Below are positions 16,406 to 25,385 of a DNA stretch of 64,000 nucleotides, one piece after another. The stretch lies in assembly GCA_964581815.1 (NCBI GenBank), contig CAZORE010000004.1:70278-134277 (forward strand), given 5' to 3'. The translations under genes and the position numbers were made by a program. The stretch's first letter is position 1. Each line of letters begins with the position of its first letter. This DNA comes from Trebonia sp964581815 (GTDB lineage: Bacteria > Actinomycetota > Actinomycetes > Streptosporangiales > Streptosporangiaceae). The notes under the pieces were generated by a model, which was not told the origin of the DNA, searched no databases, and worked only from the letters and a program-made list of their open reading frames with translations.

Positions 16406-18469
16406 TCACCGGAGGAACGCGGCGGCGACGCCGGCGTCGACCGGGATGAGCAGGCCGGTGGTGAGGGGGAGGTCACCGCCGGCGAGGGCGAAGACGGCGG
16501 CGGCGATGTGCTCGGGCAGTACCTCTTTCTTAAGCAGGGTGCGCTGAGCGTAGTAGGCGCCGAGTTCGTCTTCGGGGACGCCGTAGACGGCGGCGCGCCT
16601 GGCGCCCCAGCCGCCGGCGAAGATGCCCGAGCCGCGGACCACGCCGTCGGGGTTGATCCCGTTGACGCGGACCCCGATGGCGCCGAGCTCGGCGGCGAGC
16701 AGCCGCACCTGGTGGGCCTGGTCGGCCTTGGCGGCGCCGTAGGCGACGTTGGACGGCCCGGCGAACACGCCGTTCTTCGAGACGATGTAGATGATGTCAC
16801 CGCCCATCCCCTGGGCCTGCATCACCTTCGCCGCCTCGCGGGAGACCAGGAAAGAGCCGCGGGCCATCACGTCGTGCAGGATGTCCCAGTCGGCGATGGT
16901 GGTCTCGGTGAGCGGCTTGGAGATGGACAGGCCCGCGTTGTTGACCACCAGGTCGACGCCGCCGAAGGCGAGGGCCGCGGCGGCGAGGGCTGCGGCGACG
17001 TCGTCCTCGCTGGTGACGTCGGCGACGGCCGCGACGGCCACATCGGCTGAGCCGATACTGTCCGCGACGGTCTTGGCCGCCTGGCCGTCCCGGTCGGCGA
17101 CGACCACGCAGGCCCCCTCGGCGGCCAGCCGCTGCGCGGTGGCCCGGCCGATGCCCGAGCCGGCCCCGGTGACCAGGGCGACCCGCCCGGCCAGCGGCTT
17201 CGGCCTGGGGCGGCGGCGCAGCTTGGCCTCCTCAAGCTCCCAGTACTCGATGCGGAACTTCTCGCTTTCCGCGATGGGAGCGTAGGCGGAGACCGACTCC
17301 GCGCCGCGCATCACGTTGACCGCGTTCAGGTAGAACTCGCCCGCGACCCGGGCGGTCTGCTTGTCCGCGCCGAAGCTGAACATGCCGACCCCCGGCACCA
17401 GCACGATCGCCGGGTCCGCGCCGCGCATCGGCGGTGAGTCCGGGGTCGCGTAGCGCTCGTAGTAGGCCTGGTAGTCCGCCCGGTAGGCGGCGTGCAGCTC
17501 CCGCAGCCGGGCCGTTACCTCATCAAGCGGCGCGTCCGGCGGCAGGTCGAGCACCATGGGCCGCACCTTGGTCCGCAGGAAGTGATCCGGGCAGGAGGTG
17601 CCGAGCGCGGCCAGTTCCGCGAGCTTCTCGCTGCCGGTGAACTCCAGCACCGCCGGGTGATCGCTGTAGTGGCCGAGCTGCGGCTTGTCGGTGGAGGCCA
17701 GGCCCCGGATGACCGGGGCCAGGGCGGCGGCGCGCGCGTGCCGCCCGGCCTCGGGCAGCGGCTGGGCGACGGCCCGCCCGAACGGGTGCGGCTTGCCCCG
17801 CTCGTCGATGAACTTCTGGGCGGTCGCGATGATCTCCAGCGAGCGCGCCTCGCACTCCTCGCTCGTGTCTCCCCAGGCGGTGATGCCGTGCCCGCCCAGG
17901 ATCACCCCGATCGCGTGCGGGTTCGCCTCCTTGACCGCGGCGATGTCCAGGCCGAGCTGGAAGCCCGGGCGCCGCCAGGGCACCCAGGCGACCCGGCCGC
18001 CGAAGCACTCGGCGGTCAGCTTCTCCCCGTCGGCCGCGGTCGCGAGCGCGATGCCCGCGTCGGGGTGCAGGTGGTCCACGTGCGCCGCCTGGACGAGGCC
18101 GTGCATGGCGGTGTCGATGGACGGCGCGGCGCCGCCCTTGCCGAACGCGCAGAAGTCGAACGCGCCGACCATCTCATCCTCGCGCTCCACCCCGGGGTAA
18201 ACGCGCGTCAGGGCGCGCAGCGCGTCGAGCCGCAGCACCGCCAGGCCCGCCGCCGTCAGCGTGCCGAGGTCACCGCCGGAGCCCTTCACCCACAGCAGTT
18301 CCGTCGGCTGCCCGGTCACCGGGTCGGTTTCCGTGCCCTTGGCGGAGGCGTTGCCGCCCGCGTAGTTCGTGTTCTTCGGGTCGCTGCCCAGCCGGTTCGA
18401 CCGGGCGAGCAGCGCGGCGATCGCGTCGGCGGCGGGGGTCGGGTAGCTGTTATCCGTCACGTCTTTCAC
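16406..18469 (-). CDS. rhaEW: Bifunctional L-rhamnulose-1-phosphate aldolase / L-lactaldehyde dehydrogenase
   Basis: A 687-residue fusion. The N-terminal part (about residues 1-420) is a class II aldolase domain that cleaves L-rhamnulose 1-phosphate to dihydroxyacetone phosphate and L-lactaldehyde; metal-site His residues are visible in VDHLHPD and ILGGHGITAWG. The C-terminal part (about 430-687) is a short-chain dehydrogenase with the NAD motif VTGAGSGIGRAT, NNAG and YGAAK, oxidising the lactaldehyde. This matches the RhaEW (YuxG) enzymes described in Bacillus and actinomycetes. The GTG start overlaps the rhaI stop by 4 bases (GTGA), so the two are translationally coupled. Confidence 0.92.
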   Translation of the reverse strand: MKDVTDNSYPTPAADAIAALLARSNRLGSDPKNTNYAGGNASAKGTETDPVTGQPTELLWVKGSGGDLGTLTAAGLAVLRLDALRALTRVYPGVEREDEMVGAFDFCAFGKGGAAPSIDTAMHGLVQAAHVDHLHPDAGIALATAADGEKLTAECFGGRVAWVPWRRPGFQLGLDIAAVKEANPHAIGVILGGHGITAWGDTSEECEARSLEIIATAQKFIDERGKPHPFGRAVAQPLPEAGRHARAAALAPVIRGLASTDKPQLGHYSDHPAVLEFTGSEKLAELAALGTSCPDHFLRTKVRPMVLDLPPDAPLDEVTARLRELHAAYRADYQAYYERYATPDSPPMRGADPAIVLVPGVGMFSFGADKQTARVAGEFYLNAVNVMRGAESVSAYAPIAESEKFRIEYWELEEAKLRRRPRPKPLAGRVALVTGAGSGIGRATAQRLAAEGACVVVADRDGQAAKTVADSIGSADVAVAAVADVTSEDDVAAALAAAALAFGGVDLVVNNAGLSISKPLTETTIADWDILHDVMARGSFLVSREAAKVMQAQGMGGDIIYIVSKNGVFAGPSNVAYGAAKADQAHQVRLLAAELGAIGVRVNGINPDGVVRGSGIFAGGWGARRAAVYGVPEDELGAYYAQRTLLKKEVLPEHIAAAVFALAGGDLPLTTGLLIPVDAGVAAAFLR

Positions 18470-19632
18470 GCTCCCCAGCCCGCGGCGTCGCCACCCACCC
18501 GGGTGGCGATGATCTTCTCCCCGTACCCGGAGGCCAGGTACGCCTTGTACGGGTCGGGCGCTAGGCCGGTCTCTTCGCGCAGTTCGGCGAGTAGCGGGCG
18601 GACGTCGGTGTTGTAGGCGTCCATCAGCGCGGCGTTGGCGGCGAGCACGTCACCCGCGAGCTGCGCGGCGCTCAGCGCCCCGGTGTCGACGAGGAGCGCC
18701 TTGGCGACGGCTTCCTGCACGTTCATGACGGAGCGGATCTGCGCGGGGATCTTGGGCTCGATGTTGTGGCACTGGTCGAGCATGAACGCGACCCCGGCCG
18801 CCGGGTCGAGCGCGCCGGCCTTGACGACCTCGTGCATGATGCGGAACAGCTGGAACGGGTCGGCGGCGCCGACCATCAGGTCGTCGTCGGCGTAGAAGCG
18901 GCTGTTGAAGTCGAAGCCGCCGAGCCTGCCCGCCTTGAGCAGCAGCGCGACGATGAACTCGATGTTCACCCCGGGCGCGTGGTGGCCGGTGTCGACGACG
19001 ACCTGGGCCTTCGGGCCCAGGGCGGTGCAGTGCAGCAGGGCGGTGCCCCAGTCGGGCACGTCGGTGGTGTAGAACGACGGCTCGAACAGCTTGTACTCCA
19101 GCAGCATCCGCTGTCCCGGCCCCAGGCGGGCGTAGACGGCCGCGAGTGCCTCGGCGAGCCGGTCCTGGCGGGCGGCGATGTCGTCCTGCCCGGGGTAGTT
19201 GGTGCCGTCGGCGAACCACAGCTTCAGGTCCCGGCTGCCGGTGGCGTCCATGATGTCGACGCACTCGAGCAGGTGCGCCAGGGCCTTGCCGCGGACCCGC
19301 GGGTCGGGGTGGCAGACCGAGCCGAGCTTGTAGTCGTCGTCCTGGAAGACGTTGGCGTTGACCGCGCCGATCCGGATGCCGCCGGCCGCCGCGTGCGCGG
19401 ACAGCGCCGCGTAGTCGCCGGTCTTGTCCCAGGGGATGTGCACGGCCATGACCGGCGCGACGCCGGTGTACTTGTGCACTTGGGCGGCGTCGTCGGCCTT
19501 CTCGAACGGGTCCCGCGGCACGCCAGGCTGGCCGAACACCTTGAACCGGGTCCCGCTGTTGCCGAACGCCCAGGACGGCAGCTCGATCTGATGATTCTTG
19601 AGGGCGTCCTTGACCGCGGTCAGGTCACGCAT
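18466..19632 (-). CDS. rhaI: L-rhamnose isomerase, RhaI type
   Basis: A 388-residue TIM-barrel isomerase of the Pseudomonas stutzeri RhaI family, not the E. coli RhaA family. It converts L-rhamnose to L-rhamnulose. Metal-ligand and substrate regions are visible: VHIPWDK, LWFADGTNYPGQDD, LLEYKLFEPSFY, VVDTGHHAPGVNIEF, GGFDFNSRFYADDD and FMLDQCHNIEPKI. ATG 19632 follows GGAG by about ten bases. It lies 64 bases after rhaM and is coupled to rhaEW. Confidence 0.94.
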   Translation of the reverse strand: MRDLTAVKDALKNHQIELPSWAFGNSGTRFKVFGQPGVPRDPFEKADDAAQVHKYTGVAPVMAVHIPWDKTGDYAALSAHAAAGGIRIGAVNANVFQDDDYKLGSVCHPDPRVRGKALAHLLECVDIMDATGSRDLKLWFADGTNYPGQDDIAARQDRLAEALAAVYARLGPGQRMLLEYKLFEPSFYTTDVPDWGTALLHCTALGPKAQVVVDTGHHAPGVNIEFIVALLLKAGRLGGFDFNSRFYADDDLMVGAADPFQLFRIMHEVVKAGALDPAAGVAFMLDQCHNIEPKIPAQIRSVMNVQEAVAKALLVDTGALSAAQLAGDVLAANAALMDAYNTDVRPLLAELREETGLAPDPYKAYLASGYGEKIIATRVGGDAAGWGA

Positions 19633-19696
19633 TCGGGGTCATCTCCTATTTATGCAGTGGCGGTACCAGCCCGGGGCGGCGCCCGGAGTTCCGTTG

Positions 19697-20011
19697 CTAG
19701 TCCAGGTGAAAGATCTCGGCGAGCCGCAGGAACGACTGGTCCGGCGGCCCGGCGGCGACGAAGAACTCCGACATCTCCTCCTGCCACCGGCGGTTGACGT
19801 CCGTCGCGGCCATCGCGTCGAGCGCGGCCTGGTAGTCATCGGTCTCCAGGTAGCCGACGAGCAGGCCGTCGCCGGCCAGGAAGATCGAGTAGTTGCCCCA
19901 GCCCGCCTTGGCCAGCGCCCCCCGCATCTCCGGCCACACGTGCTGGTGCCGCTCGCGGTACTCGTCAAGCCGGTCGGGCCTGACCCGCGCGAGGAAGCAG
20001 ACGCGTTCCAC
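19697..20011 (-). CDS. rhaM: L-rhamnose mutarotase
   Basis: A 104-residue dimeric alpha/beta-barrel protein that interconverts alpha- and beta-L-rhamnose so that the isomerase gets the right anomer. Full-length compared with RhaM/RhaU (about 104). Conserved residues include the His in EYRERHQHVWPEM, the core GWGNYSIFL, and the C-terminal MSEFFV and LAEIFHL. GTG 20011 follows GGGAGC by five bases. It heads the catabolic genes and is separated from rhaS by two large hairpins. Confidence 0.94.
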   Translation of the reverse strand: MERVCFLARVRPDRLDEYRERHQHVWPEMRGALAKAGWGNYSIFLAGDGLLVGYLETDDYQAALDAMAATDVNRRWQEEMSEFFVAAGPPDQSFLRLAEIFHLD

Positions 20012-20058
20012 TCGAAGCTCCCTTTCGTTTCTTGCTGTTATCGCTGGGTCGGGATTAT

Positions 20059-20100
20059 CGGGGGTAGTTAGACCCCATATTTGGGTGCTAACTACCCCCG
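20059..20100. terminator. Long perfect hairpin between rhaS and rhaM
   Basis: CGGGGGTAGTTAG at 20059-20071 pairs perfectly with CTAACTACCCCCG at 20088-20100; inside, ACCC pairs with GGGT round a CATATTT loop. No T-run follows on either strand. It could be a terminator or an RNA-processing or stability hairpin separating the abundant binding-protein message from the enzymes. Confidence 0.65.
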
Positions 20101-20116
20101 GTCCCTGTCGCCCTTT

Positions 20117-20180
20117 GCCACGCCAGGCGCTTCTTGCTGTTATCCGCCCGGGATGGGCGGCGGTCGGCGCTTGGCGTGGC
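20117..20180. terminator. Second hairpin just after the rhaS stop
   Basis: The arm GCCACGCCAGGCGC (20117-20130) pairs with GCGCTTGGCGTGGC (20167-20180), 14 pairs with one wobble. The loop contains a smaller CCGCCC/GGGCGG hairpin. It starts 13 bases past the rhaS stop, a position fitting a terminator or a 3'-end stabiliser. The 14-mer TTCTTGCTGTTATC occurs in its loop (20131-20144) and again at 20029-20042. Confidence 0.6.
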
Positions 20181-20192
20181 GGGCGGGCTGGG

Positions 20193-21314
20193 TTAGAAGT
20201 TGAAGTTGTTGACGTTGGTCGAGTCGAAGACGGTGGGCGGGCCGAGCAGCACGGTGTTGTTCGCGCCGATGGTGTAGCTGCCGAGCTTGCCGGCGGTGAA
20301 GGTCTGGCCGGTGGCTCCGGTGATCTGGCCGGAGGCGATCTCGACCGCCGCGTAGGCGGCGAGGTAACCGAGGTTGGCCGGGTTCCAGAGCACGAACTCC
20401 TTGACCGTGCCGTCGCCGACGTACTTCTTCATCTCGTCTGGGGTGCCGAGGCCGGTGAGGGCAATCTTGCCGCGGTACTTGGCGGTGTCAAGGACGGCGG
20501 CGGCCGCCGCGATGCCGACGGTGGTCGGCGAGATGATGCCCTTGAGGTTCGGGTACTGCTGCAGCAGGCCCTGGGTCACCTGGGTGGCGGTGGTCGGGTC
20601 GTCGTTGCCGTAGACGACGCCGGCCAGCGACATCTTCGGGTACTTGGCGAGTTCCGTCTTCATGTAGCCGATCCAGGCGTTCTGGTTGGTCGCGCTGGCC
20701 GCGGCGGAGACGATGGCGATCTGGCCGGTGTCGTTCAGTTCCTTGGCCAGCACGTCGACCTCGCTGGTGCCGATCTGCGCGGTGGACGCCTGGTTGATGA
20801 ACGCGTTCCGGCAGGTCGGGGCGTCGGAGTCGTAAGTGACGACGGTGATGCCCCTGCTCATCGCCGACTTGAGCGTCGGGCACAGCGCGGTCGGGTCGGT
20901 GGCGGACACCAGCAGGATGTTGGCGCCCTTGGAGACCGCGGCCTGGATGGCCGGGATCTGGCTGGCCGGGGTGGCGGCGGTGCCGCTGGTCTCGGTGCCG
21001 GTCTCGCCGAGCGTGGTGAGCGCGGCGATCGCGCCGCCGGAGCCCGCGCTGTCGGCGGTGGTGAAGTAGCTGTTACCGAGGTTCTTCGGGATGACGAAGA
21101 CCTTGAGGCCGGTCTTCAGGCTGCCGGAGGCGCCCGTGCTTGCCGAGCTTGTGCTCGACGCGCCGGCGGACGAGGCGGCCGCGCTGGACGCGGCGGCCGA
21201 CGTTGACGCCGGAGCCGACGAGCTCGACGTGCTTGAGCTGCAGGCGGCGGCGAGGCCGACGGCGGCGATAACAGGGAGCGCGAGGGCGAGCTTCCTTGCC
21301 CGTCTCAGGTTCAT
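20193..21314 (-). CDS. rhaS: L-rhamnose ABC transporter substrate-binding lipoprotein
   Basis: A 373-residue RhaS-type binding protein. ATG 21314 is chosen because AAGGA lies four bases before it and a full lipoprotein signal follows: MNLRRARK, a hydrophobic core, lipobox GLAAAC, then a Ser/Thr/Ala tether. The mature domain carries VFVIPKNLGNSYF, KGANILLVSATDPTALCP and the VVTYDSDAP strand. An open frame extends well upstream of 21314, but that part is antisense-like sequence over rhaQ. It is the last transporter gene in rhaT-rhaP-rhaQ-rhaS and is followed by two hairpins. Confidence 0.92.
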   Translation of the reverse strand: MNLRRARKLALALPVIAAVGLAAACSSSTSSSSAPASTSAAASSAAASSAGASSTSSASTGASGSLKTGLKVFVIPKNLGNSYFTTADSAGSGGAIAALTTLGETGTETSGTAATPASQIPAIQAAVSKGANILLVSATDPTALCPTLKSAMSRGITVVTYDSDAPTCRNAFINQASTAQIGTSEVDVLAKELNDTGQIAIVSAAASATNQNAWIGYMKTELAKYPKMSLAGVVYGNDDPTTATQVTQGLLQQYPNLKGIISPTTVGIAAAAAVLDTAKYRGKIALTGLGTPDEMKKYVGDGTVKEFVLWNPANLGYLAAYAAVEIASGQITGATGQTFTAGKLGSYTIGANNTVLLGPPTVFDSTNVNNFNF

Positions 21315-21403
21315 ATCCTTGAATCCTTTCAATTCAGTGGCGGATCGCTGTTGTCGTGCGCTGGACTCGGTGTGGCGGTTAGTCCGGGTGGGTCGGCTGG
21401 CGG

Positions 21404-22378
21404 TTAGGAGTGGGACAGCCGGCGCAGCAGGCGGCCGGCGTTGGGCAGGAAGACGCTGGCGAGCAGCAGCGCACCGGTGACGATGCCGGTGGCTTCCTGG
21501 TTGAAGTTGGTGAGCAGGAGGGCGTTCTGGATGCCGGCGAAGGCGAGCACGGCGAGCACCACGCCGATGAGCGAGCCCTTGCCGCCGAAGATGGACACCC
21601 CGGCGAGCAGCACGATCGCCACGACGGACAGCTCCAGGCCGAGGCCGTTGTTCTGCACGGCGGTGTTGAGCCGGAACGTCCACAGCACGCCGGCCAGGGC
21701 GCAGATGAAGCCGGAGACCATGTACAGGATGGTCTTGATCCGCTTCACCCGGATTCCGGAGAACTGCGCCGCCTCGGCGCTCGCGCCCATGGCGTAGATC
21801 GACCGGCCGAACGGGGTGGCGTGCAGCACCACGCCGAAGACGATGGCGAGCACGATGAAGATCAGCGTCGAGTAAGTCATGTCGTTGCCGGTGAACGGCA
21901 CCGCGTTGACGCCGAGGTTGGTGTAGGCGTTCGGGAAGTCGGAGACGGTGTTCGGGCCGAGCAGGATGAGGGCGACGCCGCGATAGAGGGCGAGGGTGCC
22001 GATCGTCACCGCCAGGGACGGCAGCCGCAGCCGGGTGACGAGCAGCCCGTTGATCGCGCCGGCGAGGATGCCGACGACGGCGAGCGTGACGAAGATGGCG
22101 GGCATCGGCCAGCCGCGCGCCCACAGGAAGCCGAGCAGCGCGCTCGACATGCCGAGGATCGACGCGACCGACAGGTCGATCTCGCCGCTGATGATGATCA
22201 GCGTCATCGGCAGGGTCATGATCGCGATCTCGCCGTTGGACAGGCCGAGGCTGAACAGGTTGTTGCCGGTGAGGAAGTCGGGCGAGGCGACGGAGCCGAT
22301 GGCAACGATGAGGATGACGACGACCGCGAGGCCCGTCTCCCAGCGCAGTGCCGACTGAAGGCGGATGAGCTTACTCAT
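21404..22378 (-). CDS. rhaQ: L-rhamnose ABC transporter permease
   Basis: A 324-residue permease of the BPD_transp_2 (RbsC-like) family, with eight to ten membrane helices. The conserved stretch MTLIIISGEIDLSVASILGMSSALLGF is the family hallmark, and GVSIFGGKGS sits near the C-terminus. ATG 22378 overlaps the end of rhaP by 8 bases, which shows coupling. It forms the membrane channel with RhaP. Confidence 0.9.
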   Translation of the reverse strand: MSKLIRLQSALRWETGLAVVVILIVAIGSVASPDFLTGNNLFSLGLSNGEIAIMTLPMTLIIISGEIDLSVASILGMSSALLGFLWARGWPMPAIFVTLAVVGILAGAINGLLVTRLRLPSLAVTIGTLALYRGVALILLGPNTVSDFPNAYTNLGVNAVPFTGNDMTYSTLIFIVLAIVFGVVLHATPFGRSIYAMGASAEAAQFSGIRVKRIKTILYMVSGFICALAGVLWTFRLNTAVQNNGLGLELSVVAIVLLAGVSIFGGKGSLIGVVLAVLAFAGIQNALLLTNFNQEATGIVTGALLLASVFLPNAGRLLRRLSHS

Positions 22379-23414
22379 GACGCGTCCTCCGCTTGCGCAG
22401 CGCGCTGGTGAGGCGCTCGGTGAGGGTCTGGTCGAGGGCGATGGCGACGAGCAGCAGCAGGCCCCAGATCGCCTGGTCCCAGAACGAGGAGATACCGAGC
22501 ACGTACAGCGCCGAGCTGATCGTGGTCAGCAGCAGCGCGCCGATGGCGGCGCCGGTGACACTGCCGCTACCGCCGAAGATCGCCACGCCGCCGACCACCA
22601 CCGCCGACACGACCTGCAGCTCGTAGCCGGTGCCCGCGGTGGAGTTGATCGTGCCGTACTGCGCGCTCCACAGCACCCCGGCGACGCCGGCGATCGCGCC
22701 GCTGACGGCGAAGGCGGTGAACACCCGCCGGCCGACGGGCAGGCCCGCGAGGCGGGCCGCGTCCGGGTTGGAGCCGATCGCGTACAGGTCCCGGCCGGAG
22801 CGGTAGGTGCGCAGGTAGTAGGCGCCGGCCGCGATGATCACGGCGACCGCGATGGCGATGTCGGGTATGCCGCCGACCGTGTCCTTGGGGATGTCGAGGA
22901 ACGCGTTGGGCAGCTGGTTGGCGTCCACCTCGTTGCCGCCGACCACCAGGATGTCGATGCCGCGGATGATGTACAGCGTCGCGAGCGTCACCACCAGGCT
23001 CGGCACCCGCCCGGCGGCGACCATGATGCCGTTCGCGATGCCGCAGGCCAGGCCGATGCCGAGGCCGGCGAGGAAGACGACCGGGATCGGCAGCCCCGGG
23101 TGGCTGGCGAACAGGCTGGCCGACAGGTAGGCGGACAGGCCGACGACGGAGCCGACCGACAGGTCGACGTTCCTGCTGATCACCACCATCGTCTCGCCGA
23201 GGGCGAGCAGCGCGAAGCTGGCGGTGTCGACGAGCACGAACTGGATGTTCGACACGTCGAGGAAGCGGTGCTGCACCCCCGTGGTGACCGCGACGAAGAC
23301 GACGAGGACGACGAGGATGCCGGACTCGCGGATACGGAACACCCGCTCGGCGAGTCCCGACTGCCGAAGACGCTCTGGCTGCTGCTGGCGGCTCGGCACG
23401 ATGGCGGCCCTCAC
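22371..23414 (-). CDS. rhaP: L-rhamnose ABC transporter permease
   Basis: About 347 residues. I place the start at GTG 23414, which overlaps the rhaT stop as GTGA; the longer open frame upstream lies inside rhaT and is not protein-like. A BPD_transp_2 permease with MVVISRNVDLSVGSVVGLSAYLSASLF and VGGVAIFGGSGSVTG as family marks. Together with RhaQ it forms the membrane pore of the rhamnose importer. Confidence 0.9.
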   Translation of the reverse strand: MRAAIVPSRQQQPERLRQSGLAERVFRIRESGILVVLVVFVAVTTGVQHRFLDVSNIQFVLVDTASFALLALGETMVVISRNVDLSVGSVVGLSAYLSASLFASHPGLPIPVVFLAGLGIGLACGIANGIMVAAGRVPSLVVTLATLYIIRGIDILVVGGNEVDANQLPNAFLDIPKDTVGGIPDIAIAVAVIIAAGAYYLRTYRSGRDLYAIGSNPDAARLAGLPVGRRVFTAFAVSGAIAGVAGVLWSAQYGTINSTAGTGYELQVVSAVVVGGVAIFGGSGSVTGAAIGALLLTTISSALYVLGISSFWDQAIWGLLLLVAIALDQTLTERLTSALRKRRTRHE

Positions 23415-25030
23415 CGCGATGCTCCGTTTTGCGTGTCGTTTCTTTCGTCGTGCTTGACGGCCTCGCTCACGGGGTCGTGCTGGCCCATGGCGGCCGACAT
23501 GACCGCCTCCTCCGACGCGACGGCGTGGCTGAACTCGGCGACCAGGGTTCCCTCGCGCATCACCAGGATGCGGTCGCTGACGCCGAGCACCTCGGGCAGC
23601 TCGGAGGAGATCATCAAGATCCCGACGCCGCTCCCGGCCAGTTCGGCGAGCAGGTTGTGCACCTCCGCCTTGGTCCCCACGTCGATGCCCCGGGTGGGCT
23701 CGTCCACGATCAGCAGGCTTGGCTTGCGCCCGAGCCACTTGGCGAGCACCACCTTCTGCTGGTTGCCGCCGGACAGCATCGACACCGGGTCGGTCAGCCG
23801 ACCGTACTTGATCTTCAGCCGGGCGGCCCAGTCGCTGGCCATCGCGCGCTCGGCGCTGGCCCGGATCAGGCCGCCCTTCTCGAGGTCGTGCAGGGACGCG
23901 AGCGCCACGTTCTGCTGCACGGACATGTCCATGACCAGGCCCTGCTGCCGCCGGTCCTCCGGGACGAAGCCGATCCCGGCGGCCATCGCGCTCGTCGGCG
24001 ACGCCTTCTTAAGCTGCTTGCCGTGGACGGCAACCTGGCCAGCGTCGTAGCGGTCGATGCCGAAGACGGCGCGGGCCACCTCGCTGCGACCCGACCCGAC
24101 CAGGCCGGCCAGCGCGACGATCTCGCCGGACCGAACGGTGAGCGAGATGTCGGTGAAGACGCCCTCGCGGGTGAGCCGCTCGACGATGAGAACCGGCTCG
24201 CCGGTTGTCACGGCTGCCGCATGCGGCGGGCGCTCGGCGAGTTCCCGGCCGACCATGGCCCGCACCAGGTCGTTCGCGGTCAGCCCGGCCAGGTCGCTGG
24301 TCAGCACGTGGCTGCCGTCCCGCATCACGGTGACCGTCTGGCAGATGGCGAAGACTTCCTCGAGCCGGTGCGAGATGAACAGCACGGCGGCGCCCTGCGA
24401 CTTGAGCGTGCGGATCACCTCGAAGAGCCGCTCGACCTCCGCCGCGGACAGCGCCGCGGTCGGCTCGTCCATGACGATCACCCGGGCGTCGAGGGACAGC
24501 GCCTTGCCGATCTCCACCACCTGCTGGTCGGCGATGGACAGGCCGCGGGCGATCCGCGCCGGGTCGAGCGGCACGCCGAGGCGCTTGAAGACCGCGGCCG
24601 CCTCCCGCAGCATCGCCCGGCGGTCGATCCGGCGGCCCCCCTTGATCCAGCTAGCAGAGCGATGAGGCTGGCGGCCGACGAACATGTTCTCCGCGACGGT
24701 CAGGTCGGGGAACAGCGTCGGCTCCTGGTAGATCACGGCGATGCCGGCCGCCTTCGCGGCGGCCGGGCCGGGCAGCGTGACGTCGGCGCCGTTGACCTTG
24801 AGCGTCCCGCTGTCCGGCTGGTGCACCCCGGCGAGGATCTTCACCAGGGTGGACTTGCCCGCCCCGTTCTCGCCGAGCAGCGCGTGCACCTCGCCCGCCC
24901 GCAGGTCCACCGACCCGTCGATCAGCGCCCGGACCGCGCCGAAGGACTTCGCGGCGTGCCGCAGCTCAAGCACCGGAGCCGCGCCCGCGGCCTCCGGCTG
25001 AGCCGGTGGCTCGTTCCCTGCAACCTCCAC
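23411..25030 (-). CDS. rhaT: L-rhamnose ABC transporter ATP-binding protein
   Basis: A 539-residue double-NBD ATPase. GTG 25030 is chosen because GGAGGT lies about eight bases upstream and protein similarity begins shortly after; the frame stays open further upstream into the promoter. NBD1: GENGAGKST, LSIADQQ, VIVMDEPTAAL. NBD2: GLVGSGRSE in place of Walker A (normal for this family), LSGGNQQK, LLIVDEPTRGIDVG. Unlike the partial ATPase at the left edge, its second site keeps the Walker B Asp-Glu. First gene of the import operon, with two LacI-type sites and a TTGACA promoter element upstream. Confidence 0.92.
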   Translation of the reverse strand: MEVAGNEPPAQPEAAGAAPVLELRHAAKSFGAVRALIDGSVDLRAGEVHALLGENGAGKSTLVKILAGVHQPDSGTLKVNGADVTLPGPAAAKAAGIAVIYQEPTLFPDLTVAENMFVGRQPHRSASWIKGGRRIDRRAMLREAAAVFKRLGVPLDPARIARGLSIADQQVVEIGKALSLDARVIVMDEPTAALSAAEVERLFEVIRTLKSQGAAVLFISHRLEEVFAICQTVTVMRDGSHVLTSDLAGLTANDLVRAMVGRELAERPPHAAAVTTGEPVLIVERLTREGVFTDISLTVRSGEIVALAGLVGSGRSEVARAVFGIDRYDAGQVAVHGKQLKKASPTSAMAAGIGFVPEDRRQQGLVMDMSVQQNVALASLHDLEKGGLIRASAERAMASDWAARLKIKYGRLTDPVSMLSGGNQQKVVLAKWLGRKPSLLIVDEPTRGIDVGTKAEVHNLLAELAGSGVGILMISSELPEVLGVSDRILVMREGTLVAEFSHAVASEEAVMSAAMGQHDPVSEAVKHDERNDTQNGASR

Positions 25031-25070
25031 CGGGCGCACCTCCGCGTGCGTTCGGGTTCCAGCTTTCTTG

Positions 25071-25156
25071 TGGAACGTTTCAATCTTCCCTGTAGTCTCA
25101 GTGCGCCCCCGGGAGGTGTCAATACGGGACTTGGCGGACGAATCTGAATCGTTATA
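25071..25156 (-). promoter_or_regulatory. rhaT promoter region with two LacI-type operators
   Basis: On the minus strand a TTGACA -35 (25122-25117) stands 17 bases from a weak GAGACT -10 (25099-25094). TGAAACGTTCCA at 25082-25071 lies just downstream of that -10 and TATAACGATTCA at 25156-25145 lies just upstream of the -35. Both fit the operator consensus also seen before lacI and the CUT1 operon. The layout fits repression of the import operon by the LacI protein (inference). Confidence 0.65.
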
Positions 25157-25212
25157 ACCGCCGCCGGGCCCGGCGGCCGCGCAGTAGCCTGACCGGACAT
25201 AGCGGGCAACGG

Positions 25213-25312
25213 NNNNNNNNNNNNNNNNNNNNNNNNNNNNNNNNNNNNNNNNNNNNNNNNNNNNNNNNNNNNNNNNNNNNNNNNNNNNNNNNNNNNNNNN
25301 NNNNNNNNNNNN
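25213..25312. other. Assembly gap of 100 N, intergenic
   Basis: The only gap in the window that lies between genes. The flanks share no more than three bases (CGG), so unlike the other three gaps it may hide real sequence. It sits upstream of rhaT and downstream of the histidine phosphatase gene. Confidence 0.95.
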
Positions 25313-25385
25313 CGGGGGCAGGAGCGGCTCGACGGGGGCACCGGCGCCGGGTGACCTGGAATGCCGCGGCCTGCCGTAGCGGGGC

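Noticed and set aside
21314..22124. N-terminal extension of rhaS to 22124
   Set aside because: It lies inside rhaQ in another frame, lacks protein-like sequence, and would bury the lipoprotein signal that starts at 21314.
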